Notes: generated by a model from the sequence alone, not told the origin. A DNA stretch of 64,000 nucleotides from Paenibacillus doosanensis (GCF_025060755.1 NZ_JANYUY010000024.1:42383-106382), one strand, 5' to 3'. Shown: positions 1 through 9,500, numbered from the stretch's first letter. Numbers and translations: made by a program.

Positions 1-1613
1 GCGGAGAGCTTACGATTACAAAGGTTAGCCCGGAAGAGCGGCAGCCCGCGGCACCGGCGATTCGGGTGATGGCGCTGGATCGATTCGAGCAAACCGCCGA
101 GGTGAGTATCCCTATCGGGATCGACTATCCCGTTCCTATCGTCCGGGAGGTTCCGCTTGATCCTGTGACGCTGAAAGACGGGGAGGAGCAGCCGCAGACC
201 GTTGAAATGGCAGCTTACTTTAAGACAATGACGATCGAACGGTTGAGCTACAGCGTCGTCGATGCGCCTTCTTACGTGCATGCCGTCATTGGCGAGGAGG
301 ACGGTAGGTTGACGGTAACGCCGGAAGGCTCTCTGCATGACTATGTGGGAACGGCTGCCTATGTACAGATTAGAGCGGCCAACCAGTACGGCAATTTCGT
401 CCTGCTTTCGATACCTCTGCAAGTAATTGAGGACCCGGATTCTTATCCCGCGCCGGAAGTGTATGATCCTCCGACGCCCGTCGAATGGGTGAGAGATATT
501 ACCCAAGTCCAGACATTATATGTGTCGGACTACTTCTATGACGAATCCGAGCTATCCTATAGCATAGCGGCTATGCCTGATTACATTGAGGCATCCATTA
601 ACGACAAGTCGGGAAAATTGGTGATATCCGGGATCGGGGAAGGGGCGGATGAGCCTGCCGTAATCCAGATCCGGGCGGTGAACAGCTACGGCAAAAGCGC
701 GACACTGAATATCAGCGTCCGGACGATCGATTCGATGACCATCGAATGGCCGCAATCCGAGGAGCCGCCGATCCGTTTGGAGCTGGCCGTGTTTTTTGGC
801 GATATAGAGGCCGATTCGTATGAATATGCGGGGCAGTTGGAAGGAGCCGCCGTCAGTCCTGTCATTGAAGAGCCGAATACGGCGCAGGCTCAGCTTGTGC
901 TGAATGAATCGGCGCGTGACGTTTCATTGAAAATCAGAGGCACCAACACGGCAAATGGCATCAGCAAAGAATTCGTCATCAAGTTCGTTACCGGTTATGA
1001 CGCCCCTGTGCCCGACAAGCAGCCGGAAACGATTGAAGTGACTAACGGCATGGCGGAAGAGCCTTATACTATCTATTTGACAAACAGCTATTTTAACGGA
1101 CAGTCCTTGTCCTATGAGCTGCTGCCGGACCCGAATATCGCAGGCGATGTGAACGCGAATATCGTGAACGGAAATCAATTGCAAATTATGGGGGCATATT
1201 TCCCCGACAATGTGCGGACGTCGACGGTTCTGCACGTTAAAGCTACGAACGAGCACGGCAAAAGCACGGTATTGTCTTTCCCGGTTGAAGTCAACCCGGC
1301 GCCTGCTCTGGAAGTGATCCGAACGCCGGATGAAGTCCGGTTTCAGGATGGGATCAATCAATCTTATCCTTATCTGGTATGGGATTATCTAAGCGACCGC
1401 AGAGCTTCAATCACAATAGAAAACGGGCAGGAACTAAGAGAGAAGTACGGGATCAGGGCAAGCTTTGACGGGCCGTTATTTATCGAGAATGAATTTCCGA
1501 TCTCGAATACGGAGGAAGTTACGCTGGCCATTCGGATTCGGGCGACGGATTGGTTAGGGCAGAGTGTCCTTCTTGAAATTCCGGTCATCATCGTCCCTAA
1601 TACGTCCGCTTAA
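1..1613 (+). CDS. Ig/cadherin-like repeat protein, 5' end outside window
   Basis: Repeated domains of roughly 100 residues are visible. Each has a core like LSYS..(A/D)xP.Y, then GxLxI(T/S), then an (I/V)QIRA(A/V)N.YG strand and a final hydrophobic I.V.V.. strand. This is the layout of cadherin/dystroglycan-like and putative Ig modules of surface or secreted adhesins. The frame is open from base 3, and the residues before the first in-frame GTG (66) and ATG (69) already continue a repeat (GELTITKVSP, then PAIRVMALDRF). The true start therefore lies upstream. No SLH domain, LPXTG sorting signal or C-terminal membrane segment is present; the protein simply ends in NTSA. An extracellular structural or binding role is inferred from the fold only. 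The ligand is unknown. Confidence 0.75.
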   Translation, partial: GELTITKVSPEERQPAAPAIRVMALDRFEQTAEVSIPIGIDYPVPIVREVPLDPVTLKDGEEQPQTVEMAAYFKTMTIERLSYSVVDAPSYVHAVIGEEDGRLTVTPEGSLHDYVGTAAYVQIRAANQYGNFVLLSIPLQVIEDPDSYPAPEVYDPPTPVEWVRDITQVQTLYVSDYFYDESELSYSIAAMPDYIEASINDKSGKLVISGIGEGADEPAVIQIRAVNSYGKSATLNISVRTIDSMTIEWPQSEEPPIRLELAVFFGDIEADSYEYAGQLEGAAVSPVIEEPNTAQAQLVLNESARDVSLKIRGTNTANGISKEFVIKFVTGYDAPVPDKQPETIEVTNGMAEEPYTIYLTNSYFNGQSLSYELLPDPNIAGDVNANIVNGNQLQIMGAYFPDNVRTSTVLHVKATNEHGKSTVLSFPVEVNPAPALEVIRTPDEVRFQDGINQSYPYLVWDYLSDRRASITIENGQELREKYGIRASFDGPLFIENEFPISNTEEVTLAIRIRATDWLGQSVLLEIPVIIVPNTSA

Positions 1614-1681
1614 GCATGCAGATCGTTGTGCGAAACCATGCAACGCACAGCTGACGGCGAGGTGTTCGGGCAGGAGCAAGC

Positions 1682-1730
1682 GGGCGATGCAACCATCGCC
1701 CGTAAGGCCAACGAAAGTTGGCCTATTTTT
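1682..1730 (+). terminator. Tandem hairpins and rho-independent terminator
   Basis: A GGGCGATG/CATCGCCC hairpin is followed by AGGCCAAC-GAAA-GTTGGCCT and then ATTTTT. It ends transcription of the repeat-protein gene. Confidence 0.8.
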
Positions 1731-1763
1731 GCTGTAATGGAAAGCGCATAGCTTTAATAGACT

Positions 1764-2156
1764 TTAGCTTTCCTGCTCATCTGGAATGAAAACAAGCCCG
1801 CAGGAAGGGCACTCTCTGGCGCTGCACGCGATCCGGAATCCACAGGCGGGGCAGCTGTCATCTTCTTCGTCTGCGGCAGACAGGCTGCCGGATTCTTCGC
1901 CGCGGCTGGCAACCGGCAGAAAATAGTCGGCTACCGGGCGTCCGTCAATCTCCACCACTTGGAGCTGGTCGGTGAGTATCCAATGTATCGTTCCATATTT
2001 GTCGCTGACGGCGGCGGTCGGAATTTCAGCCGATTCTTCGCGGGGGAACATGCTTCCTCCCAGCACGCCGGGCATCATGGATTTGTAAGCGCCGTACCCC
2101 GTGCCGATTAACACGTACGATTTCCTTGACTCCTTATGCTGTACGATAATGGCCAT
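1764..2156 (-). CDS. Small protein with C-terminal zinc ribbon
   Basis: A 130-residue soluble protein starts at ATG after AAAGGAGATAG. The N-terminal about 75 residues are a compact beta-rich domain (MAIIVQHKESRKSYVLIGTG) not assigned to a named family. An acidic, Ser-rich linker follows. The C terminus carries two CxxC knuckles (CPACG and CPSCG), a rubredoxin-like zinc ribbon. Zinc binding is inferred from the four cysteines. The function is unknown; proteins of this type are usually annotated as hypothetical zinc-ribbon proteins in Paenibacillus. It lies downstream of the HD-domain gene on the same strand with a 239-bp gap in which I see no convincing gene. Confidence 0.6.
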   Translation of the reverse strand: MAIIVQHKESRKSYVLIGTGYGAYKSMMPGVLGGSMFPREESAEIPTAAVSDKYGTIHWILTDQLQVVEIDGRPVADYFLPVASRGEESGSLSAADEEDDSCPACGFRIACSARECPSCGLVFIPDEQES

Positions 2157-2395
2157 AATAGACTATCTCCTTTTATAATCTTTGATCGCAAGCAGCGTTT
2201 GAATCGCTTACCTTATATTCAGTTGAAACGGGACTTTTTTTGCCTCCAGCCGGGATTGATAAAGAATTTGAATGTCGCGAAGAACGGCGGGAAAGTCGGG
2301 AAACGGGAAACGTTCCGTCCATTCTCTGGTCCTGCCTTAATCTCCATTCTTCGTCATATTCTTGCTTCGGGCATGAGGACAAAAGCTCCTTCGCG

Positions 2396-3022
2396 TCAGT
2401 CCGCATCCGCTAAATTAGCCTTTAGCTGACGGTAGGCGTCGGAGAGCCAGGGATGGATGACTTTCAAGCGTTCCTTTTGCCGCCACAAATAATCGATGTA
2501 GACGAAGGCGCCGCTCTCCAGCGAAACATCGAGCCGCTTGAGCAGCGCATCGAGGTAGGGAGGCGTTCCGGGCTGATCCCATTCGATTTTGTCCGCTACG
2601 AAAACAATCAAATCCAGTGGCGACGGATCGGCTTGCAGAGTCGTATGGCAGCCGATAGCGTTTAAAATCGACGGGTCGCGAATTTGGAACAGATCGCGGG
2701 CGATAATGCGGGAGAGCTTCTGGTGAATGATCATGGGGAAGGCGGATTCTTCGGGAAGAATGTCGATATGCAGCTCCCGGGCGAACCGGATGCGGTCGCT
2801 GTTCGGGATGATGGCGCTGATGTCGTGCAATAATCCGGCGGTGCGGGCGTGTTCCGTATCGCCGTTAAACCGGGCGGCCAATCTTGCGGCTTCGTCGCCG
2901 ACCCGCAGGCTATGTTCCGCCGTTCTGGGGCAATTGTATAACGTAAGCAGATCGATGATGTCTCTCTCCAGTTGTCCGGTAAAAACCATAGATTGTTTGA
3001 TCGCCAAAAGAGATGGGTGCAT
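2396..3022 (-). CDS. HD-domain phosphohydrolase, YqeK-like
   Basis: A 208-residue HD-superfamily protein. The metal-binding signature is seen as an early H (EHSLRVG), then the HD pair in GLLHDISAI, a later His in FPMIIHQKLS, and the distal aspartate in FVADKIEWD. This arrangement matches YqeK-type symmetrical diadenosine tetraphosphatases, which split Ap4A into two ADP. It is slightly longer than B. subtilis YqeK and is not in the usual nadD-yqeK-rsfS neighbourhood, so it may be a paralogue with another nucleotide substrate. Start chosen at ATG 3022, which has AGTAAGGAGCGG upstream; an in-frame ATG 36 bases further up has no ribosome binding site. Confidence 0.75.
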   Translation of the reverse strand: MHPSLLAIKQSMVFTGQLERDIIDLLTLYNCPRTAEHSLRVGDEAARLAARFNGDTEHARTAGLLHDISAIIPNSDRIRFARELHIDILPEESAFPMIIHQKLSRIIARDLFQIRDPSILNAIGCHTTLQADPSPLDLIVFVADKIEWDQPGTPPYLDALLKRLDVSLESGAFVYIDYLWRQKERLKVIHPWLSDAYRQLKANLADAD

Positions 3023-3148
3023 AAGGATCCGCTCCTTACTGAAGTGGATTTTCCCCATCGTACCATATTATGGATGGAGTGAACATAGCCGTGGCCGGCA
3101 TCCCGGCGGAAAAAACACAAAATCGCAAATGCAATGAAACGAGAAGAA

Positions 3149-3195
3149 GGGGCGCCTCCCGCCGGCTGTAAAACGGCTGAGCGGAAGCGCCCCTA
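3149..3195 (-). terminator. Terminator of the metal-resistance operon
   Basis: GGGGCGC/GCGCCCC arms enclose an inner GC-rich stem, and a pyrimidine-rich tract follows on the minus strand, just past the ATPase stop codon. Confidence 0.6.
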
Positions 3196-3251
3196 TAGTA
3201 TTTGTGCCGATCGGGAGCCGCCAACGGCGGCGGCCCTGCCGCAGCTTCATT

Positions 3252-5684
3252 TCATTTCTTTTCTTTTCGTTCGATTAGCATGGTTAAGCTAAGCAAACTA
3301 ATAATAATCGTAGCGCCCATATCCGACAGGATGGCAAACCAGAGCGTCAGCATCCCGGGAATGGTCAGCAGCAGCGCCGCCAGCTTAAGTCCCATCGCTA
3401 TCGTAATGTTAATGCGGATGATACGGTTGGTGCGGCGGGCGATCGAGATCGCCTCCGGCAGCTTGCCGAGATGATCCTGCATCAGGACGATATCGGCGGT
3501 CTCGATGGCGCTGTCGGTGCCTTTGCCCATCGCGATGCCGAGCTCGGCTGTAGCCAGCGCCGGGGCGTCGTTAATGCCGTCGCCGACCATGGCCACGCGA
3601 CCGCCGCGGCCCAGCTCGCGGATCTTCGCAACCTTGTCTTCGGGCAGAAGCCCGCCGACGAAGGAAGTGACGCCGACGGCGCGGGCAACCTTCTCCGCCG
3701 TTTGCGGGTGATCGCCCGTCAGCATCACCGTGCGGCGGATGCCGCGGCGGTGCAGCGCTGCGACGACGCTTGCGCTTTCCGGGCGGATCTCGTCGGCGAT
3801 GCCGAACAGCCCGAGCACCGAGCGGCTGTCGGCGACGATCACGAGCGTCAGGCCGCTCGCTTTGAAGCGCTCGATGTCGCGCTTCACCTCATCCGGCATA
3901 GCGACGTGACTGATGTTGGCTTCGTTGCCCAGCCAATACCGCTCGCCGCCCAGCGTAGCTTGAATGCCCAGGCCGGAAGCGGCGGTAACCTCTTCCGGGG
4001 CCGACGCTTGCACGCCGCGCTTGCCGGTCTCGCGCACAATCGCCTTGGCCAGCGGATGCGACGACGCTTGCTCGATCGCCGCCGCCACCCGGTAAAACCG
4101 CTCTTCGTCGCGGTCATAGACGACGGTCTGCTCGACATGCGGCTCGCCGCGGGTAAGCGTCCCCGTCTTATCGAAGGCGAGCGTATCGATACGGCCGAGC
4201 TGCTCCAGGAACACGCCGCCTTTGACCAGAATGCCGTGCCGCGCATTGCGCGTAATACCGGCGACAATCGCGATTGGCGATGCCAAAATCAAGGCGCAAG
4301 GGCAGCCTACGATGAGAACGGCGAGCCCTTGGTAGAGCCACTGCCTCCAGTCCCCGTTCAAAAAGAGTGGAGGGAAGAGAGCGACGAGCAGGGCGATGAT
4401 CATAATCGCCGGCGTATAATACTTGGCAAACCGGTTAATAAACAGCTCGGTAGGCGTCTTTGTTTCCTGAGCTTCCTGCACCAAGTGCAATATTTGCGCC
4501 AAGGACGAATCTTCATAAGCTTTGTCAATGTGAATGCGCAGCGCCCCGTCGTGGTTGATGCTGCCTCCGAATACGCGGTCTCCTGCCGATTTGTCCAGCG
4601 GCAGCGATTCACCTGTAATCGCCGCTTCATTGACGGAGCTGATGCCTTCGAGCACGTAACCGTCCGACGGAATTTTCTCGCCGGCTCTTACCAGCACCGT
4701 ATCTCCCGCTTGCAGCGATTCGATCGGCACGAGCCGTTCTATGCCGTTCTCGACGAGCATCGCCTGCTTCGGAGCGACCTGCAGCAGCGTCTCCATCGAG
4801 CGGCGCGCCTTTTCCATGCCGATGCCTTCGAGAAATTCGTTGATTCCGAATAAAATCGCGACCATCGTCGCTTCCTTCCACTCGCCGATGCTGACGGCGC
4901 CGATCAGCGCGATCGTCATCAGCGTGTCCATATTGAAACGCAGCCGCGCCAGCCGCTTCAAGCCTTTGATGAACGTGCCGTATCCGCTAAGCGCGATGGC
5001 TGCGACGTACAGCAGGATGCTGACGAAGCCGGGAATGCGTCCTTCGAGCAGCAAAGCCGCCCCGTACAGCGCCGCGGAAACGACGAGCTGCCTTACAATC
5101 GACGCCCCTCCATGAGCGTGGGAATGGTCATGCCCGTGGTCGTCGTCGCCATGCTCGTGATCATGCATGTGTTCATGCGCCGCGCCATGCTCGTGATCAT
5201 GCTTGCGAGCATGATGCGATGCGGCGGTCTGTCCGGCCGAATGGCTGTGCGTCACAGCATGATCATGAGCGGCATCGTCGGATAATCGCTCCCCGTCCGC
5301 ATGGGCATGCGCTCCATGATGTTCGCCGCGGGAATGGTCGTGGTCCGCGCCGCAGCCTATGCAGCCGGTCTCCAGCGCCGCGCTTACCTGCTCCTTGCTC
5401 TGCCCTAGAGCGGCCTCGGCCGTTCCGCTTGCCCCACGCCCGCGCTGCATGGTTACCCCTTTGGCCCCGGCGCGAATCGACCGCGGCGCTACCGAATCGA
5501 TGGAGGCGCCGTCCGACCGCAATATTTTTTGAACCTCGGGCAAGGCTACCTTCGGGTCGATCTTCAATTTTCCGCTGTTATAGTTAAGCGTCGCGCTTCC
5601 TCCGTGCTCCAGCCGCTGAATCTGCTCTTCCATCTCCCGGGTGCAGTTCGCGCAGCTCAAACCCTTTACTCTATATTCCAGCAT
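3252..5684 (-). CDS. cadA: P1B-2 heavy-metal-exporting ATPase (Zn/Cd/Pb)
   Basis: An 810-residue metal-pumping ATPase. It has an N-terminal HMA domain with GLSCANC (C11, C14), then a linker at about 108-192 with an extra CIGC and about 25 histidines, mostly as His-Asp/Glu/Ala/Ser pairs. Next come membrane helices, the TGES actuator loop (about 358), the intramembrane CPC at 461-463, the phosphorylated Asp in DKTGT at 505, and the GDGIND hinge. The last helices carry a Lys (GLKLAA) and DMGAT, the pair typical of the Zn2+/Cd2+/Pb2+ subgroup, not of Cu pumps. The role is efflux of soft divalent ions across the cytoplasmic membrane. It sits 53 bp behind a CzrA-type repressor on the same strand, so metal-induced expression is expected. 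The His-rich linker is longer than usual and may buffer metal. ATG start has GAGGGG upstream. Confidence 0.93.
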   Translation of the reverse strand: MLEYRVKGLSCANCTREMEEQIQRLEHGGSATLNYNSGKLKIDPKVALPEVQKILRSDGASIDSVAPRSIRAGAKGVTMQRGRGASGTAEAALGQSKEQVSAALETGCIGCGADHDHSRGEHHGAHAHADGERLSDDAAHDHAVTHSHSAGQTAASHHARKHDHEHGAAHEHMHDHEHGDDDHGHDHSHAHGGASIVRQLVVSAALYGAALLLEGRIPGFVSILLYVAAIALSGYGTFIKGLKRLARLRFNMDTLMTIALIGAVSIGEWKEATMVAILFGINEFLEGIGMEKARRSMETLLQVAPKQAMLVENGIERLVPIESLQAGDTVLVRAGEKIPSDGYVLEGISSVNEAAITGESLPLDKSAGDRVFGGSINHDGALRIHIDKAYEDSSLAQILHLVQEAQETKTPTELFINRFAKYYTPAIMIIALLVALFPPLFLNGDWRQWLYQGLAVLIVGCPCALILASPIAIVAGITRNARHGILVKGGVFLEQLGRIDTLAFDKTGTLTRGEPHVEQTVVYDRDEERFYRVAAAIEQASSHPLAKAIVRETGKRGVQASAPEEVTAASGLGIQATLGGERYWLGNEANISHVAMPDEVKRDIERFKASGLTLVIVADSRSVLGLFGIADEIRPESASVVAALHRRGIRRTVMLTGDHPQTAEKVARAVGVTSFVGGLLPEDKVAKIRELGRGGRVAMVGDGINDAPALATAELGIAMGKGTDSAIETADIVLMQDHLGKLPEAISIARRTNRIIRINITIAMGLKLAALLLTIPGMLTLWFAILSDMGATIIISLLSLTMLIERKEKK

Positions 5685-5737
5685 CGTATTCCCCTCATTT
5701 CACGCTTGGTATCCGGCAACCGGCTGTAGCCGGCCGG

Positions 5738-6070
5738 CTAATCGTGGCTGGCGTGATGAATCGCTTCGCTCAGCAAATCCATCACGTGCTCGTCATCATG
5801 CGAATAATATAATGTAGTTCCGGCTCTGCGAAATTTCACCAGGCGCAGATTTTTCAGAAAGCGCAGTTGATGCGACACGGTCGATTGCAGAAGAGACAGC
5901 TCTTCGGCGATTTCGTTAACCGAGCATTCTTTTTGCGACAATAAATATAAAATGCGAATGCGCGTCGTATCCGACAGCGCTTTGAACGTCTGGGACACCA
6001 TGAATAAGGTTTCTTCGTCCAGCGAACGGACATTTGAATCCGGCCCTTGCGGCCGATCGAATGTTTCCAT
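5738..6070 (-). CDS. czrA: ArsR/SmtB-family metal-sensing repressor, CzrA type
   Basis: A 110-residue winged-helix repressor. The recognition helix region is [17 protein letters not shown]. Near the C terminus, D93, H95, H106 and H109 reproduce the alpha-5 zinc site of CzrA (D-x-H and H-x-x-H across the dimer). The alpha-3 cysteine motif of CadC (CxC) is absent. Zinc or cobalt is therefore the likely inducer. Start chosen at ATG 6070, preceded by GGAGGTACATCT; the longer reading frame upstream would run through the operator. It is the first gene of a two-gene operon with the P-type ATPase and probably represses it and itself. Confidence 0.9.
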   Translation of the reverse strand: METFDRPQGPDSNVRSLDEETLFMVSQTFKALSDTTRIRILYLLSQKECSVNEIAEELSLLQSTVSHQLRFLKNLRLVKFRRAGTTLYYSHDDEHVMDLLSEAIHHASHD

Positions 6071-6093
6071 AGATGTACCTCCATAAATGAGCG

Positions 6094-6120
6094 TATGAAT
6101 ATATGAGTATATGTTCATAT
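6094..6120. promoter_or_regulatory. ArsR/CzrA-type operator
   Basis: Two nested inverted repeats lie about 25 bp upstream of the repressor start: ATATGA-N8-TCATAT (6101-6120) and TATGAA-N14-TTCATA (6094-6119). AT-rich TGAA/TTCA palindromes of this kind are typical SmtB/CzrA operators. The site lies between the repressor start and the 6.1-6.5 kb gap. Confidence 0.75.
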
Positions 6121-6163
6121 AGTATTCCAGGAAGGAGGAATTTGTCAATGGCAAACGCCCTTT

Positions 6164-6283
6164 ATGTCGATAATAAGAATAGTTACGCTTTGCGGCAGCA
6201 AGCTGGTTGATGCCACCTGCCTTTACAGCGAGATTGATGAGGGCTTGCAAACAGACGTCTACGCGTACAGAGTCGTATATTAG
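6164..6283 (+). CDS. Possible 39-residue peptide divergent from czrA
   Basis: An ATG-started frame of 39 codons ([20 protein letters not shown] onward) ends at TAG 6283. An AAGGAGG lies about 27 bases upstream, better placed for an overlapping 20-codon frame starting at 6148. It contains two cysteines and resembles no family I know. It may be a gene remnant. The rest of the 6071-6530 gap shows only the operator and nothing else I can support. Confidence 0.15.
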   Translation: MSIIRIVTLCGSKLVDATCLYSEIDEGLQTDVYAYRVVY

Positions 6284-6530
6284 AATGTGCCATTTTGGGA
6301 AATATCATGAGAGGATACCGGCAGGATAATGGGGGGAACTAAAAGCCTGGTGAAAAAAGAGCGGAGGGGCCATTTGAATCTGGAAAAGCGTAAGCGTTCG
6401 CCTTTGAAAGCGGATTCTCTCCACATAAAAGCGAAAAAATAATTCCAAAGAATCCGATTTCAACCGTTTCGCGGAAGGAAGCTGTCCGGGCGGTTAGCGC
6501 GATTTTTACCGAACAGCGCTTTGTACCGCC

Positions 6531-7379
6531 TCATACGGTGCCGCGGAACAGCTTCGGCGATACGCCGACGAACTTTTTGAACAGGCGGGAAAAATAAAAC
6601 ACGTCGTGATAACCGAGGGACGCGGCGATTTCCTTGAGCGACTGATCCGTATTGAGCAAAATGTTCTTCGCCTCGGCCATCTTCAGACGATGCACATATT
6701 CGTTAAGCGGGTAACCGGTATACTTGCTGACGATCCGCCTCAGAGTCGGAAATGAAATATGCTGCCTTTCGCACAGCTCCCCGGCATCGAAGGGACGATA
6801 TACATAATCCGAAATCGCTTCGATCAGGCCGAGCGCATTTTCGGCTTTCGTTATTTTGGGGGGAGTTTCAGAGCTCATGATCAAGTCCAGCAGCATCGCT
6901 TCGACCAGCAGCGCCGCCCTGTCGATATTGTTCGGAATGCCGGTTTCCATCAGCATGAAAATCCGGTTAATCTTCGTGAGCTGCTCTTCTTCGGTGTTGC
7001 GAACCCGATCCGGCTCGGTGAGCCATGTGTTCAGCCACTCCTGAATGCGCTTTCCTTCGATAGTGAAGTAATGCTCGTCCCAATGCTCGTTTTCACCGGG
7101 ACCGTAATCGAACACAGCCCCCGGATAAAGCAGAAAGAAGCTCCCCTGCCGCACCGTCTGATTCTCGCCGCGGTTCACCCGGTACGTTCCCGAGCCCCCG
7201 GAAATATAGACGATAGCCCAGTAAGTGAAGGTCGCTTGACTCCGGTAATGGATTCTGGCGGGAATATGCCCGACGTTAATCAAGTGAAGCGATTTTACTT
7301 TCAGGATGCTTTGATCTACTTTGAGATCGACGATGCGAATCGGTTGTCGACTGATCTTATAATCCATGTAACTGATCAT
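6531..7379 (-). CDS. AraC-family transcriptional regulator
   Basis: A 282-residue one-component regulator. The N-terminal half is a cupin-like sugar-binding domain (GSGTYRVNRGE, then GSFFLLYPGAVFDY). The C-terminal about 100 residues hold two helix-turn-helix motifs, ending in the family signature SLKEIAASLGYHDVFYFSRLFKKFVGVSP-like region. It is transcribed divergently from the dehydrogenase/isomerase pair and probably activates it in response to their sugar or polyol substrate. Start chosen at ATG 7379, with GAAGGA nine bases upstream, over the ATG three codons earlier. Confidence 0.88.
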   Translation of the reverse strand: MISYMDYKISRQPIRIVDLKVDQSILKVKSLHLINVGHIPARIHYRSQATFTYWAIVYISGGSGTYRVNRGENQTVRQGSFFLLYPGAVFDYGPGENEHWDEHYFTIEGKRIQEWLNTWLTEPDRVRNTEEEQLTKINRIFMLMETGIPNNIDRAALLVEAMLLDLIMSSETPPKITKAENALGLIEAISDYVYRPFDAGELCERQHISFPTLRRIVSKYTGYPLNEYVHRLKMAEAKNILLNTDQSLKEIAASLGYHDVFYFSRLFKKFVGVSPKLFRGTV

Positions 7380-7481
7380 GGCATGCATTCCTTCTTTGAA
7401 TCAATCATGATAGTTTGATTATATAGTTCATTATTCATTTGCTCAAGCGAGCAGCCGATCATAAGGGAGGACGGATTCAAA

Positions 7482-8549
7482 TTGACCAAGCTAAATGTAG
7501 GAGTTATCGGAGCAGGCTCGATCTCGGAATTGCATTTGCAAGCGTATCAAAAGCTCGGCGATGCGGTGCAAATTTATGCGATTTGCGATTTGAATCAGGC
7601 GAGAGCGCAGGAAAAGGCGGAGAAGTACGGGGCTTCCGAGGTGTATGACGATTATCGCAAGCTGCTCGCCGACCCCAAGGTCGACGCGGTTAGCGTCTGC
7701 ACCTGGAACAACACGCATGCCGAGATCAGCATCGCGGCTCTGCAGGCAGGGAAGCATGTATTGGTGGAAAAGCCGTTATGCCGTACGGTAGAAGAAGCGC
7801 TGAACGTTCAGCAGGCGGTTCGGGAATCCGGCAAGGTGCTCCAAGTCGGTTTCGTGCGCCGCTACGACGCCAACGCGCAGCTGATGAAGAGCTTTGTCGA
7901 TAACGGGGAGCTCGGCGACATTTATTATGCCAAGGCTTCATGCATTCGCCGCTTAGGCAACCCGGGCGGATGGTTTGCGGACAAGGAACGCTCCGGCGGC
8001 GGTCCGCTTATCGATATCGGGGTGCATGTCATCGACATATGCTGGTATTTGATGGGCCGGCCGAAGGTTGTCTCCGTCAGCGGCAACACCTACCGGAAGC
8101 TGGGCAACCGGGCGAACGTCCGGAACTTGTCCTTCTACAAGGCCGCCGATTATGACGCCAGCCAAAATACCGTCGAGGATATGGCCAATGCGCTTATCCG
8201 CTTTGATAACGGAGCTTCGCTGATGGTCGACGTCAGCTTTACGCTGCATGCCAAGCAGGACGAAACCGTGGTGAAGCTGTTCGGCGATAAAGGCGGTCTT
8301 GAGCTCGAACCGGCGATGCATCTCGTATCCGAGAAGCACGACACGATACTGAATATTACGCCGCAAACCGACCAGAAGGGGCTTAACGTAACGGCGGCGT
8401 TCCAGAACGAAATCCGCTTCTTTATCGACAGCTGCGCTGCCGGCAAGGAGCCGATCAGCCCTGTGGAAGACGGCGTGGAATTGATGAAAATATTATGCGG
8501 CATTTACGAATCGGCCGAGACGGGCCGCGAAGTCCGATACGATAACTAA
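7482..8549 (+). CDS. Gfo/Idh/MocA-family NAD(P)-dependent oxidoreductase
   Basis: A 355-residue dehydrogenase. The N-terminal Rossmann fold begins VGVIGAGSISELH, with the family's EKPLCRT loop at about residue 92 carrying the catalytic-type lysine. The C-terminal alpha/beta domain includes GGPLIDIGVHVID. Members oxidise or reduce hydroxyls of inositols, sugars and related polyols; the exact substrate cannot be read from sequence. TTG start with AAGGGAGG nine bases upstream. A sugar-phosphate isomerase follows 35 bp downstream, a common pairing in inositol-like and oligosaccharide catabolism. Confidence 0.9.
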   Translation: MTKLNVGVIGAGSISELHLQAYQKLGDAVQIYAICDLNQARAQEKAEKYGASEVYDDYRKLLADPKVDAVSVCTWNNTHAEISIAALQAGKHVLVEKPLCRTVEEALNVQQAVRESGKVLQVGFVRRYDANAQLMKSFVDNGELGDIYYAKASCIRRLGNPGGWFADKERSGGGPLIDIGVHVIDICWYLMGRPKVVSVSGNTYRKLGNRANVRNLSFYKAADYDASQNTVEDMANALIRFDNGASLMVDVSFTLHAKQDETVVKLFGDKGGLELEPAMHLVSEKHDTILNITPQTDQKGLNVTAAFQNEIRFFIDSCAAGKEPISPVEDGVELMKILCGIYESAETGREVRYDN

Positions 8550-8584
8550 TAGCCCGGGATAGGGGTAAGGGAGGAACATGCGCC

Positions 8585-9442
8585 ATGAAGCTAGGTTTAA
8601 GCTCATATAGCTTGGTACGCGCGATTCGGTCGCAGCAAATGGATATTCTCGGGGGGATCGATTGGATTGCGGAGAACGGCGGGGAGCATGTCGAAATCGT
8701 GCCTATCGGCTTCAGCCTGACGGACAATCCTGAGCTGATCGATGCGATACGGGAGAAGGCCGCCGCGGCGGGCATCGAGGTGTCGAATTATGCGATCGGG
8801 GCCAATTTTATTACCGAGACGCGCGAGCAATACGAGAGCGAGATCGAGCGCGTGAAGCGCGAAGTGGATATCGCTCACGGGCTTGGGGTGAAGCGGATGC
8901 GCCATGACGTTGCTTCCCGCAAGGATAATTCCATCATCCGCTTCCAGGAGGATCTGGAGCCGCTGGCTTCGGCGTGCAGACAGATTGCCGATTATGCGGC
9001 GCAGTACGGCATTGTCACCAGCGTGGAAAACCACGGCTACTATATTCAAGCCAGCGACAGGGTTCAGGCGCTGATTCATGCGGTCGACCGCCCGAATTTC
9101 CGGACGACGCTGGACATCGGCAACTTCATGTGCGCCGACGAAAATTCGGTCGTTGCGGTGCAAAAGAATATGCCGTACGCCTCGATGGTTCATGTGAAAG
9201 ATTTCTATTGGCGTCCGGCTCATCTGAATCCGGGTCCGGGCTGGTTCCAGACGGCGGGAGGCAACCATCTGCGCGGCGCGATCGTCGGGCACGGCGATAT
9301 CGATATGCGCCAGGTGCTCGGCATCGTGAAGCGCTCCGGCTACGACGGCTACATATCCGTCGAGTTCGAGGGAATGGAAGACTGCATAGCCGGTTCGAAG
9401 ATGGGGTTGGATAATGTGCGCAGATTATGGGATGAAGTATAG
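8585..9442 (+). CDS. Sugar phosphate isomerase/epimerase (xylose isomerase-like TIM barrel)
   Basis: A 285-residue AP-endonuclease-2/IolE-like TIM barrel. Metal-binding residues typical of the fold are seen in VTSVENHGYY (Glu), TTLDIGNF (Asp), MVHVKDFYW (His and Asp), VGHGDIDM (His) and the terminal SVEFEGMED (Glu). Members isomerise, epimerise or dehydrate keto-polyols. It is the second gene of an operon with the Gfo/Idh/MocA dehydrogenase, so the pair probably works in sequence on one substrate. ATG is preceded by GGGAGGAAC. Confidence 0.88.
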   Translation: MKLGLSSYSLVRAIRSQQMDILGGIDWIAENGGEHVEIVPIGFSLTDNPELIDAIREKAAAAGIEVSNYAIGANFITETREQYESEIERVKREVDIAHGLGVKRMRHDVASRKDNSIIRFQEDLEPLASACRQIADYAAQYGIVTSVENHGYYIQASDRVQALIHAVDRPNFRTTLDIGNFMCADENSVVAVQKNMPYASMVHVKDFYWRPAHLNPGPGWFQTAGGNHLRGAIVGHGDIDMRQVLGIVKRSGYDGYISVEFEGMEDCIAGSKMGLDNVRRLWDEV

Positions 9443-9500
9443 CGAAAGCGCTCATTTTCTAAAAGGCGACGAGTGAGCCGGTCCCCGCACCTGAAGCGAT

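Noticed and set aside
2173..2406. 77-codon minus-strand frame between the HD and zinc-ribbon genes
   Set aside because: No ribosome binding site, and the composition is Ser/Arg-rich; another 40-codon frame here is equally unsupported.
3471..4853. 460-codon + strand frame opposite the P-type ATPase
   Set aside because: Antisense shadow of a GC-rich gene; no start signals or recognisable domain.
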